Shown piece after piece: positions 1 to 7,481 of a stretch of DNA of 64,000 nucleotides; the first letter of the stretch is position 1; every line of letters starts with the position of its first letter. The stretch is from Tenericutes bacterium HGW-Tenericutes-2 (lineage in GTDB: Bacteria > Bacillota_I > Bacilli_A > Acholeplasmatales > Acholeplasmataceae). The notes under the pieces are model-generated. The model was not told the DNA's origin. It saw only the letters and a program-made list of their open reading frames with translations, and made no database searches. The stretch lies in NCBI GenBank assembly GCA_002839095.1, contig PGXL01000005.1, positions 62,001 through 126,000 of the forward strand. The letters run 5' to 3'. The translations under genes were made by a program, and so were the position numbers.

Positions 1-103
1 GATCAGCACTAAATTTAAACATATATCTGATGCAAAATTTGATGCAATAGAAGATGATGATGTTGAAGAAATTGAAGATTTAATCGAGATCGAAGCTGAT
101 TGA
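1..103 (+). CDS. 3' end of an unidentified gene (partial)
   Basis: An open frame enters from the left edge and stops at TGA (101-103), giving about 33 residues. The tail is very acidic, with runs of Asp and Glu in its last half, and contains no recognisable motif. The -35 element of the asnS promoter overlaps its stop codon, so the two transcription units are packed tightly. No function can be assigned from this fragment. An acidic C-terminal tail is common in several unrelated cytoplasmic proteins. Confidence 0.6.
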   Translation, partial: ISTKFKHISDAKFDAIEDDDVEEIEDLIEIEAD

Positions 104-128
104 CAAATCGCATCAATCAAGTTATAAT
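100..128 (+). promoter_or_regulatory. Promoter of the asnS T-box leader
   Basis: A perfect sigma-A-type promoter is visible: TTGACA at 100-105, a 17-base spacer and TATAAT at 123-128. Transcription should begin near 135, just before the T-box stem I. It overlaps the stop codon of the upstream gene. Confidence 0.85.
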
Positions 129-134
129 AAGTTG

Positions 135-370
135 TAAATCGATGAAGAGAGAGTAGCATTTCAAGTATTTTGTTAGCGAGTCAGGGACGGTGTAAGCCTG
201 ATCAAAATAGAGATGCGAAAAACACTTGGAGAGACAGAAGAAATGATTTCAAAGTAGAACTGTCCGTGCACTCGCGTTAAGAGTTTCGAGGGCTAGAATT
301 TGATTCTAGAACTAAGGTGGTACCGCGTATATTTTACGTCCTTAGATTATTCTGAGGGCGTTTTATTTTT
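135..370 (+). promoter_or_regulatory. T-box riboswitch controlling asnS
   Basis: The leader has the hallmark order of a T-box RNA. A purine-rich AGAGAGAGTA element lies near 144 and a stem I distal loop with GGTGTAAGCC lies near 190-200. The conserved T-box sequence AAGGTGGTACCGCG is at 314-327, followed at once by a terminator. T-box RNAs bind uncharged tRNA through a specifier codon in stem I and through the tRNA CCA end in the antiterminator, permitting read-through when the amino acid is short. The best candidate specifier is AAC at 221-223, in the 3' arm of stem I, which is an Asn codon and fits the downstream gene. Confidence 0.93.
337..370 (+). terminator. Leader terminator of the asnS T-box
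   Basis: A nine-pair stem (337-345 with 352-360, a few G-U pairs) is followed by a T-rich run. It overlaps the region needed for the antiterminator formed with the T-box sequence at 314-327, so the two structures should be mutually exclusive. Confidence 0.85.
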
Positions 371-418
371 TGAACACTTGTTCGCTTTGTTAAGATATTT
401 ATATTAAAGGAGTATGAC

Positions 419-1810
419 ATGGAAACTACAGTTAAAAAGATTTATAGAAACACAGATTCTCAAGTCAATAAAGAGCTTGTTTTATACGGTTGGGTAAGAA
501 ACAATAGAGCACAAAAAGAGTTCGGTTTTATCAACTTTCATGACGGAACTTTTTTCGATACGATTCAGGTCGTTTATGAAGAATCGAAGCTTCAAAACTT
601 TAAGGATGTGCAAAAAATTAGAGTAGGAAGTTCAATATTAGTTAAAGGTGAACTGCTACTTACTCCAGAAGCGAAACAGCCATTTGAAATTAAAGCCACG
701 TATATCGAGCTTTTAGGTGATTCTCCTGAGGATTACCCTATACAACCAAAAAGACATACAAGAGAATTTTTAAGAGAGGTTGCTCATTTAAGAGCGAGAA
801 CTAACCTTTTTCATGCAATATTTAGATTAAGAAGTGTTGCAGCATTCGCAGTCCATGAATTTTTCCAGAGTAAAGGGTTTATTTATACACATACTCCAAT
901 TATTACTGGTAATGATGGAGAGGGAGCGGGACAGACCTTTGGGGTGACAACACTCCCACTAGATAAAATTCCAATGACAGATGATAAAAAAGTCGATTAT
1001 AAGAAGGATTTCTTTGGTAAAAAAACTAACTTAACTGTAACTGGGCAGCTTGAAGCAGAAACATTCGCTTTGGCATTTAAGAATGTGTATACATTTGGGC
1101 CTACATTTAGAGCAGAAAACTCAAATACAATGAGACACGCATCTGAATTCTGGATGATTGAACCAGAAATGGCATTTGCAGATTTAAATAAGGATATGGA
1201 AATTGCTGAAGATATGGTTAAGTACATTATTAAATATGTATTTGAAAAGCTTCCAGAAGAGATGGTATTCTTTGATCAATTTGTTGAAAAGGGATTAACA
1301 GATCGTCTACTTAAGGTTTTAACAACACCTTTTGCAAGAGTTACACACAAGGAAGCTATAGATATTTTATTAAATAGTGGAGTTAAGTTCGAGAACAAAC
1401 CTGTCCATGGTCAGGATATCAACACTGAGCACGAGAAGTTTTTAACTGATAGATACTTCCAAAGCCCAGTATTTGTTACAGACTGGCCAAAGGATATTAA
1501 GGCATTCTACATGAGATTAAATGACGATCAACAAACTGTAGCTGCTATGGACCTACTCGTTCCAGGTAGTGGTGAGTTAATTGGTGGTTCACAAAGAGAA
1601 GAAAGACTTGACTATTTGATTAAGCGTATGGATGACATGGGTGTTCCTAAGGAAGATCTAGAGTGGTATTTAGATTTAAGAAGATATGGTGGATGTGTAC
1701 ATTCAGGCTTTGGATTAGGTTTTGAAAGACTGATTATGTATCTATCAGGTGTAGAAAATATTAGAGATGTGATTCCGTTCCCAAGAACGCCAAAGAACTG
1801 TGAATTTTAA
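419..1810 (+). CDS. asnS: Asparaginyl-tRNA synthetase
   Basis: Class IIb aminoacyl-tRNA synthetase of 463 residues, the usual size for bacterial AsnRS; it charges tRNA-Asn with asparagine in the cytoplasm. The N-terminal OB-fold anticodon-binding domain covers roughly residues 15-105. Class II motif 2 is visible as FRAENSNTMRHASEFW and motif 3 as GFGLGFERL near the C-terminus. AsnRS rather than AspRS is supported by the length, the lack of the large AspRS insertion domain, and the T-box with an Asn specifier. The start follows AAAGGAG by six bases. It is a single-gene unit with a terminator right after the stop. Confidence 0.96.
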   Translation: METTVKKIYRNTDSQVNKELVLYGWVRNNRAQKEFGFINFHDGTFFDTIQVVYEESKLQNFKDVQKIRVGSSILVKGELLLTPEAKQPFEIKATYIELLGDSPEDYPIQPKRHTREFLREVAHLRARTNLFHAIFRLRSVAAFAVHEFFQSKGFIYTHTPIITGNDGEGAGQTFGVTTLPLDKIPMTDDKKVDYKKDFFGKKTNLTVTGQLEAETFALAFKNVYTFGPTFRAENSNTMRHASEFWMIEPEMAFADLNKDMEIAEDMVKYIIKYVFEKLPEEMVFFDQFVEKGLTDRLLKVLTTPFARVTHKEAIDILLNSGVKFENKPVHGQDINTEHEKFLTDRYFQSPVFVTDWPKDIKAFYMRLNDDQQTVAAMDLLVPGSGELIGGSQREERLDYLIKRMDDMGVPKEDLEWYLDLRRYGGCVHSGFGLGFERLIMYLSGVENIRDVIPFPRTPKNCEF

Positions 1811-1812
1811 TT

Positions 1813-1836
1813 AAAGGCCGTCTGGCCTTTTCTTTT
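1813..1836 (+). terminator. Intrinsic terminator after asnS
   Basis: Seven perfect pairs AAAGGCC/GGCCTTT (1813-1819 with 1824-1830) with a GTCT loop are followed by a T-rich tail. It ends the asnS transcript. Confidence 0.9.
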
Positions 1837-1847
1837 TAAGAAAAAGA

Positions 1848-1901
1848 TTGAAAAATATAATCATTGTGATAAAATAGTTACGGTTGCTAAACCGACGGTT
1901 T
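1848..1901 (+). promoter_or_regulatory. speDE promoter with a downstream palindrome
   Basis: TTGAAA at 1848-1853, a 16-base spacer and TAAAAT at 1870-1875 form a plausible promoter. Immediately downstream, AAACCG-A-CGGTTT (1889-1901) is a perfect palindrome. An extra ACGGTT copy at 1880-1885 can pair with the AACCG at 1890-1894, so two mutually exclusive pairings are possible. It could be a repressor operator covering the start site or a small 5' RNA switch. Sequence alone does not decide. Confidence 0.55.
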
Positions 1902-1927
1902 AATTTTGCTAAACAGGAGAACAAAAT

Positions 1928-2731
1928 ATGGAAAAAATAAAGCTTTACGGATTCAATAACTTAACAAAAACTTTAAGCTTCAACATCTATGATGTATGCT
2001 ATACCAGAACTGTTGAAGAAAGAAAAGCATATATTGAATATATCGATGAACAATATAATTCAGATCGACTCACTAGAATTTTAACGGATGTTACAAAAAT
2101 CATAGGTGCAAACGTCCTAAATGTAGCAAAGCAGGACTATGATCCTCAAGGAGCAAGTGTAACCATCATGATTGCTGAGGAAATGGTGGATGAAGGGGTC
2201 TTAGATCCTTCATGTAATCAAGGGCTTGTTCCAAAGAAAAAAAGTGTAGTTGGTCACTTAGATAAGAGTCATTTAACAGTGCACACCTATCCAGAATCCC
2301 ATCCAGATCAAAGCATATCAACATTTAGAGTAGATATTGATGTATCCACATGTGGAAAAATTTCACCAATTAAAGCATTAGACTACTTAATTCAAAGCTT
2401 TGACTCAGATGTTATCATTATGGACTACCGTGTGAGAGGATTTACAAGAGATTTAGAAGGTAACAAACATTATATCGATCATGCAATTAGTTCAATCCAA
2501 GATTATATAAACCCAAGCACGCTAGAAAGATATTCATCTATTGATGTTAACCTAGATCATTCAAATATTTTTCATACTAAAATGATGCTCAATCAATTTG
2601 TTTTAGATAATTATATATTCAATGTGACTGAAAGCGATCTTGCTGAAGAAGAAAAAGTTAAGATTAAAACTGATATCAATAAAGAAATAGCAGAAATTTT
2701 TTACGGAATGAATATTCCGCATATGAAGTAG
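1928..2731 (+). CDS. speD: S-adenosylmethionine decarboxylase proenzyme
   Basis: Makes decarboxylated S-adenosylmethionine, the aminopropyl donor for spermidine. At 267 residues it matches the long gamma-proteobacterial (E. coli SpeD) class rather than the short Bacillus class. The N-terminus with GFNNLTK and the block [17 protein letters not shown] are close to E. coli SpeD as I recall it. Self-cleavage should occur between Lys113 and Ser114, with Ser114 becoming the pyruvoyl group. The start is preceded by CAGGAG. It lies 9 bp before speE, so the two are surely co-transcribed. Having the long class in a low-GC Gram-positive is a little unusual and could reflect old transfer. Confidence 0.96.
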   Translation: MEKIKLYGFNNLTKTLSFNIYDVCYTRTVEERKAYIEYIDEQYNSDRLTRILTDVTKIIGANVLNVAKQDYDPQGASVTIMIAEEMVDEGVLDPSCNQGLVPKKKSVVGHLDKSHLTVHTYPESHPDQSISTFRVDIDVSTCGKISPIKALDYLIQSFDSDVIIMDYRVRGFTRDLEGNKHYIDHAISSIQDYINPSTLERYSSIDVNLDHSNIFHTKMMLNQFVLDNYIFNVTESDLAEEEKVKIKTDINKEIAEIFYGMNIPHMK

Positions 2732-2740
2732 GAGGTCACA

Positions 2741-3595
2741 ATGAGCTGGTTTACAGAAAAATGGACACCCAACATTAACTTTTCAGTTCGAATTAAAGAT
2801 CATATTTATAGTGAAAAGACACCTTTTCAGCAGTTAGAAGTATATGATTCATACGAACTTGGTAGATTTTTCACTTTAGACGGTATTATGATGGCAAACG
2901 AAAAAGATGAATTTATTTATCATGAAATGATTGTCCACACTCCAATGTCAGTCAATCCCAATATTAAAAATGTGCTAGTCATCGGCGGAGGAGATGGCGG
3001 ATCTGTTAGAGAGCTAACCAGATACCCATCTATCCAAAAAATTGATATGGTTGAAATCGATGAGAGCGTCGTTAGAGCATGTCAAAAGTATTTTCCAATA
3101 ACAACCACAGGCTTAAACGATTCTAGAGTATCTATGATGTTTGAGGATGGACTTGCATTCGTCAAAAACACGAAGAATATTTATGATCTAATTATCGTGG
3201 ATTCAACCGATCCAATTGGCCCAGGTGAGGGATTATTTTCGATGGAGTTCTATCAAAACTCTTATCGAATACTTTCAGATAACGGGATTTTAATCAACCA
3301 ACACGAAAGCCCATATTTCGATAAAGAATCTCAGGAAATGAAACGTGCACACCATAAAATTACCGCACTATTTCCAATAGCGAAGGTATATCAGGCGTTC
3401 ATTCCAACCTATCCATCAGGACATTGGTTATTCGGATTTGCGTCTAAAAAATATGATCCAATTTCTGATTTTAAAGCATCAATTATCGAAGACTTAGGCT
3501 ATCAGACAAAGTACTACAATAAAGATGTTCATAAAGGGTCATTTGCACTGCCTAATTATGTTAAAGAAAAATTAAGTAATTTACCGAATAAATAA
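2741..3595 (+). CDS. speE: Spermidine synthase
   Basis: Transfers the aminopropyl group from decarboxylated SAM (product of the preceding gene) to putrescine, giving spermidine. The protein has 284 residues, typical for SpeE. The nucleotide-binding loop GGGDGG is at residues 82-87, the acidic VEID strand end near 104-107, and DSTDP at 154-158 supplies the catalytic Asp. The start follows an AGGAGG ribosome binding site. No arginine or ornithine decarboxylase is present in this window, so putrescine must come from elsewhere or be imported. A strong terminator closes the two-gene operon. Confidence 0.96.
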   Translation: MSWFTEKWTPNINFSVRIKDHIYSEKTPFQQLEVYDSYELGRFFTLDGIMMANEKDEFIYHEMIVHTPMSVNPNIKNVLVIGGGDGGSVRELTRYPSIQKIDMVEIDESVVRACQKYFPITTTGLNDSRVSMMFEDGLAFVKNTKNIYDLIIVDSTDPIGPGEGLFSMEFYQNSYRILSDNGILINQHESPYFDKESQEMKRAHHKITALFPIAKVYQAFIPTYPSGHWLFGFASKKYDPISDFKASIIEDLGYQTKYYNKDVHKGSFALPNYVKEKLSNLPNK

Positions 3596-3617
3596 AACAC
3601 CTAAAGGTGTTTTTTTT
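3594..3617 (+). terminator. Intrinsic terminator after speDE
   Basis: Eight pairs AAAACACC/GGTGTTTT (3594-3601 with 3606-3613), a TAAA loop and a run of T residues. It separates polyamine genes from the following import operon. Confidence 0.9.
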
Positions 3618-3647
3618 ACTTTGATATTCGAAATAACAATACATTCA

Positions 3648-3676
3648 TTGACAAACAAAATCTAAAATACTATAAT
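3648..3676 (+). promoter_or_regulatory. P1 promoter of the ABC import operon
   Basis: A perfect consensus promoter: TTGACA at 3648-3653, 17 bases, TATAAT at 3671-3676. The start site should fall near 3683, a few bases before the operator at 3688. Confidence 0.85.
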
Positions 3677-3687
3677 GTATTTACCCC

Positions 3688-3701
3688 TAAAAGCGCTTTC
3701 A
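3688..3701 (+). promoter_or_regulatory. CcpA/LacI-type operator (cre-like)
   Basis: TAAAAGCGCTTTCA contains the perfect palindrome AAAGCGCTTT and matches the cre consensus TGWNANCGNTNWCA at all fixed positions except the second base. It lies at about +5 to +18 from P1, a position where binding blocks transcription. A site differing in one base (TAAAAGCGATTTCA) precedes the glycoside operon at 39770. A dedicated LacI-family regulator would recognise the same kind of site, so CcpA itself is not proven. Confidence 0.7.
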
Positions 3702-3722
3702 TATATTTTGTTTGAAAAAATT

Positions 3723-3736
3723 AGGTAAATTTACCT
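3723..3736 (+). promoter_or_regulatory. Perfect palindrome in the ABC operon leader
   Basis: AGGTAAATTTACCT is a 14-bp perfect palindrome between P1 and P2. As DNA it is a candidate operator, and it has no loop for a stable RNA hairpin. Its regulator is unknown. Confidence 0.45.
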
Positions 3737-3753
3737 TTGTTAACGCGCATTTC

Positions 3754-3792
3754 CAATTGTATTTTACGGGTTATTATTATATAATACAATTG
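3754..3792 (+). promoter_or_regulatory. P2 promoter embedded in a 10-bp inverted repeat
   Basis: TTGTAT at 3757-3762, 17 bases and TATAAT at 3780-3785 form a second promoter. The arms CAATTGTATT (3754-3763) and AATACAATTG (3783-3792) are perfect inverted copies. The left arm contains the -35 box and the right arm overlaps the -10 box. A dimeric regulator bound to both arms would cover the promoter. Confidence 0.55.
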
Positions 3793-3808
3793 TTGAGGTG
3801 AGTAGTTT

Positions 3809-3886
3809 ATGTTAGCGAAACAAATTACTATTCAAACATATTATGTGAAAACGAGAGCGATCGTTTTTTTCATATCTAGATTCTAG
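3809..3886 (+). CDS. Candidate leader peptide of the ABC operon (25 aa)
   Basis: An ATG nine bases after a GAGGTG ribosome binding site opens a 25-codon frame that ends at TAG (3884-3886). A terminator-like hairpin lies inside it (3848-3870), and a second begins at the base after its stop codon. Ribosomes translating it would melt the first hairpin and mask the second, which is the geometry of a translation-coupled attenuator. The peptide contains two adjacent Tyr codons but no run of one amino acid, so the signal is unclear. It may also be a chance frame over a structured RNA. Confidence 0.4.
   Translation: MLAKQITIQTYYVKTRAIVFFISRF
3848..3870 (+). terminator. First terminator-like hairpin in the ABC leader
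   Basis: AAAACGA/TCGTTTT (3848-3854 with 3861-3867) with a GAGCGA loop runs into a tract of seven T residues. It lies within the candidate leader ORF. Confidence 0.6.
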
Positions 3887-3922
3887 AGTGCTTTTGGGTT
3901 AGCCGAAGGGACTTTTATTTTT
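3887..3922 (+). terminator. Second terminator-like hairpin in the ABC leader
   Basis: AGTGCTTTTGG pairs with CCGAAGGGACT (3887-3897 with 3903-3913; one G-G mismatch and a few G-U pairs) and is followed by TTTTATTTTT. It stands 40 bases before the first structural gene, so it must be bypassed for the operon to be expressed. Confidence 0.65.
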
Positions 3923-3961
3923 AATAAAGGAAAAATTATACATAAGGAGTATAGGTACAAC

Positions 3962-5011
3962 ATGGATATTAGATTAGAGAATTTAACCAAAATCTTTGTC
4001 GATAAGACAGGGAGAGAAACAAGAGCAGTAGATCATATGGATTTAGTCATTCCTTCAGGGAAACTTGTAGGTTTACTCGGACCATCAGGATGTGGTAAAA
4101 CAACCACATTATTTATGATTGCTGGACTACACAAGCCTACAGAAGGGAAAATCTTCTTTGGAGATGAAGAAGTTACTAAATTGTCATCAGACAAAAGAGG
4201 AATTGGACTAGTTTTCCAAAACTATGCTCTATATCCACACATGACAGTACGTCAAAACATCATGTTTCCACTCGAAAATCTAAAGATTGAAAGAGAAGAA
4301 GCGTTAGCACGCGTTATTGAAATGGCAAAGCTTGTTGGTATTGAAGATCAACTTGATAAAAAACCTGGTCAATTATCAGGTGGACAACAACAACGTGTAG
4401 CGATTGCTAGAGCGCTTGTTAAAAAGCCACGTGTACTTCTACTTGACGAACCATTATCAAACCTTGATGCAAGACTTCGTCTGCAAACAAGAGAAGAAAT
4501 TAAGAGAATTCAAAAAGAAACAGGAATCACAACTGTATTCGTTACCCATGACCAAGAAGAGGCTATGAGTATTTCAGATGAAATCGTTGTAATGAATAAT
4601 GGTATTGAACTTCAAAAGGATGCTCCACAAAATGTATATACAAATCCTGAAAATTTATTCGTTGCTAAATTCTTAGGTAATCCTCCAATTAACGTTATTA
4701 GAGGAGAAGTTAAATCAAACAAACTTTATATTGAAGGCATTGAATTCGGTTCTAAGAAAGCTAAAGATGGAGTTTATGATGTAGGTCTAAGACCAGAAGA
4801 CTTTAGAATCGATAAAGTGGGTTTATCAGTCACTGAACCAGAAGTAGATATCATCGGTAGAGATACTATGATTAGATTTAATATTGGAGATACTCAGGTG
4901 CGCGCACTTGTAGACTCTGAAACCTATAATCAAGCCGATCAAATCATTCTAACTGTTCGTGAAGCTAAGATACACCTTTTCGATACTGAAAGTGGTGACA
5001 TTATCAAATGA
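3962..5011 (+). CDS. ABC importer ATPase, MalK/UgpC type (CUT1 family)
   Basis: Energises the importer formed with the next three genes at the inner face of the membrane. The ATPase motifs are intact: Walker A GPSGCGKTT at 40-48, Q-loop Gln86, signature LSGGQ at 138-142, Walker B with Asp162-Glu163, and switch His196. Residues after about 235 form the MalK-type regulatory (TOBE-like) domain. At 349 residues it is close to the family norm. CUT1 systems normally import oligosaccharides or glycerol phosphates, but ATPases of this type are shared between substrates. The start follows AAGGAG. Its stop overlaps the next start by ATGA. Confidence 0.93.
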   Translation: MDIRLENLTKIFVDKTGRETRAVDHMDLVIPSGKLVGLLGPSGCGKTTTLFMIAGLHKPTEGKIFFGDEEVTKLSSDKRGIGLVFQNYALYPHMTVRQNIMFPLENLKIEREEALARVIEMAKLVGIEDQLDKKPGQLSGGQQQRVAIARALVKKPRVLLLDEPLSNLDARLRLQTREEIKRIQKETGITTVFVTHDQEEAMSISDEIVVMNNGIELQKDAPQNVYTNPENLFVAKFLGNPPINVIRGEVKSNKLYIEGIEFGSKKAKDGVYDVGLRPEDFRIDKVGLSVTEPEVDIIGRDTMIRFNIGDTQVRALVDSETYNQADQIILTVREAKIHLFDTESGDIIK

Positions 5012-6033
5012 AGAACACACTACAAAACTGGGTGTGGAGTACAAGAAACTTCTTCGTTAGATTAAAAGAAAAGCTTCACCTCAATCCAAACCTTCCAACT
5101 TGGGCAAAGGCTTTAGTCTATTTATCGCCAGCCTTAATCTTATTAGCAGTTTTTACGTTTTACCCTATTCTAAACGCATTTAGATTGGTAGTTTATACAG
5201 GATATCAGCATATTAGAAGTGTTGATGGAACTCTTGTTGAAAGTATTACTGGATATACGCTCTTTGGTAACTTTGCGAAGGTATTAAGTGCAGATAACTT
5301 TATTCTTCCATCAAGTCATACCAATTCAAGCGTATTATTAAATACACTAGCAATTGTATTTATATCTGTTCCTATTTCTATTTTTGCTTCACTATTCGTT
5401 GCAGCAACATTAAATTCGATTAAGCCTTTAAAGAGCTTCTTCCAAACCATATTCTTCCTTCCATATATTACCAATACACTAGCGATCGGTTTAGTGTTTG
5501 CTTATATGTTCAAAAGCGGAGAATCAGGAATTGTAAACCAATTCTTTATGTTATTTGGAATAAGTCCAGTATCCTGGATCGAACGTGGTGCAACCTATTG
5601 GAGAGCAATGACTGTGCTAATCGCATTTGGTGTTTGGGATGGAATGGCATTTAAAATCATGGTCTTCCTATCTGGTATGCAAGGTATTGATGCTCAGTAT
5701 TATCAAGCAGCAGCAATTGATGCGACACCAAAACGCAGAGTATTCACTAAAATTACTGTTCCAATGATTTCTCCAATGATATTTTATATCGTTGTGACAT
5801 CTGTTATTGGTGCATTTAAGACGTATTCCTCTGTAGTTGCAATCTTTGGTGATAGTGCTACACCAAGCGGTGCAAACTATAACCTAAAGACAATCGTATT
5901 CCATATCTATGACTATATCTACAGCGGCGAGGATTTATCTTTAGCAGCTGCAGCATCGATTATCTTGTTCGCTATTATTTTAGCTCTTACCCTATTGCAA
6001 ATGCATATTGGTAAGAAGCGAGTTCACTACTAG
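5008..6033 (+). CDS. ABC importer permease, MalF-like
   Basis: Integral membrane subunit of a CUT1-type importer, 341 residues with about six predicted membrane segments. The first spans roughly residues 36-58. The EAA loop that docks onto the ATPase reads QAAAIDA at 233-239, followed by a conserved Pro-rich helix. A basic N-terminal stretch of about 33 residues precedes the first membrane segment. It overlaps the ATPase gene by 4 bp and the second permease follows after 12 bp, so subunits are translated together. Substrate cannot be told from the sequence. Confidence 0.9.
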   Translation: MKNTLQNWVWSTRNFFVRLKEKLHLNPNLPTWAKALVYLSPALILLAVFTFYPILNAFRLVVYTGYQHIRSVDGTLVESITGYTLFGNFAKVLSADNFILPSSHTNSSVLLNTLAIVFISVPISIFASLFVAATLNSIKPLKSFFQTIFFLPYITNTLAIGLVFAYMFKSGESGIVNQFFMLFGISPVSWIERGATYWRAMTVLIAFGVWDGMAFKIMVFLSGMQGIDAQYYQAAAIDATPKRRVFTKITVPMISPMIFYIVVTSVIGAFKTYSSVVAIFGDSATPSGANYNLKTIVFHIYDYIYSGEDLSLAAAASIILFAIILALTLLQMHIGKKRVHY

Positions 6034-6045
6034 GAGGATGACAAC

Positions 6046-7467
6046 ATGAATAAAGAACGCGTAAAAGAAACCAAAAAGTTTGAAAACATCATCCATAGTG
6101 TTGACCTATTTTTCCTAGTGTTGTATGTTGGACTATTCTTGTATCTATTCTCATTTATTATCGTTCCAGATTCAGCACCTGTAACTGAAACGATTTATAC
6201 TTACCAAATCTTTGGTATGGATGTAGCTACCCCTCTTTTAAATACTTGGTTAAGCTACCTAGCAATGTTTATGATTATTGCTTTCCCTCTTCTATTTATT
6301 AATTATAAGAAGACGAAGAATAGAGAGTTTTATGAATATAACCGTTGGGTTTCATCCAATCTATTCGTGAATGCAATTATTTCATTACTTGTGTTCAATC
6401 CGATCAGTGCCGGTTTAAAGATTTATTTATCTAGATCAATCTTAATTGAAACTGAAAAATACGGATATAAGCAAGCCGCTAAAAACATTTGGGAAAGCAT
6501 AAAGAAATTATTCACTAAAAAACCTAAGGATTTAGAAACGGAAACTGAACTAAGAACCGTAATTAGAAAACAAGCAATAACAAGCTTTGCTCGCTATTTC
6601 TTAACTTATCTATTTCTATCTATTGTTGCATTATTAATCTTTATCCCATTCTACTGGATGATTTTAACAGCTTTAAAAACATTCCATGAGAGTAATGTGA
6701 CAAATAATCCTAGATTCTTTATCGCATTATCAGAAATGCAATGGATGAACTTTAAGTATGTATTACAGGAAGTAGATTTCGGAAGATATATTCAAAACAC
6801 ATTGATTGTTGGTATTATATCAACCGTTGGTACAATCATCACGACGATTCTTGCAGCATTCGCTTTTGCTAGACTTGAATTCAAAGGTAGAGACACAATG
6901 TTTTCTATCCTATTAATGACAATGATGATTCCTGGTGAATTATATATCCTTACAAACTTTTTAACAGTCAGTCAGGCTGGAGTCGGTTGGATTGGTGGAG
7001 TTGCAGGAACGAATCAATATTTCCTTGCGATGATTATTCCATTTATGACATCTGTATTCTACATATTCTTCTTAAGACAAACGTTTAAGCAAATTCCTGA
7101 TACACTTTATAAAGCAGCTAAGGTTGATGGATCATCAGATTTTAAATATTTGACAAGAGTTATGATTCCAATTGCAGGACCAACAATTTTCACAATTACG
7201 ATTTTATCAGTTATTGGTTCATGGAATGCCTTTATTTGGCCAAGATTGATTACATCCGTTGGCGATGTAAGCGAAGGTAGAAACTACTGGTTAATTTCAG
7301 CAGCTCTTCGAGATGCAGACTTTACCACTGGTGGAACAGATGCGCGTACAATGTTTAACATGCAGATTGCTGCAAGTGCCATTGTTACGATTCCACTAAT
7401 CATTGTGTTCTTATTGTTAAGAAAATATATTATGTCCGGCGTCGGTAGAAGCGGGACAAAAGGATAA
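6046..7467 (+). CDS. ABC importer permease, MalG-like, with a long N-terminal extension
   Basis: The partner permease of the importer. The C-terminal part, from about residue 180, is an ordinary MalG-like domain with its EAA motif around AAKVDG (357-362). MalG proteins are normally about 280-300 residues, while this one has 473. The extra 175 residues include two or three hydrophobic segments (about 18-42, 63-85 and 103-125) and a charged cytoplasmic stretch (about 128-175). The frame is continuous with no sign of fusion by frameshift. The extension may be an extra membrane domain or a regulatory anchor. Confidence 0.88.
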   Translation: MNKERVKETKKFENIIHSVDLFFLVLYVGLFLYLFSFIIVPDSAPVTETIYTYQIFGMDVATPLLNTWLSYLAMFMIIAFPLLFINYKKTKNREFYEYNRWVSSNLFVNAIISLLVFNPISAGLKIYLSRSILIETEKYGYKQAAKNIWESIKKLFTKKPKDLETETELRTVIRKQAITSFARYFLTYLFLSIVALLIFIPFYWMILTALKTFHESNVTNNPRFFIALSEMQWMNFKYVLQEVDFGRYIQNTLIVGIISTVGTIITTILAAFAFARLEFKGRDTMFSILLMTMMIPGELYILTNFLTVSQAGVGWIGGVAGTNQYFLAMIIPFMTSVFYIFFLRQTFKQIPDTLYKAAKVDGSSDFKYLTRVMIPIAGPTIFTITILSVIGSWNAFIWPRLITSVGDVSEGRNYWLISAALRDADFTTGGTDARTMFNMQIAASAIVTIPLIIVFLLLRKYIMSGVGRSGTKG

Positions 7468-7481
7468 AAAGGAGGAAAAAA

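Noticed and set aside
3738-3751. Second cre-like half site TGTTAACG in the ABC leader
   Set aside because: Only the left half fits; three fixed positions of the right half are wrong, so it is not called.
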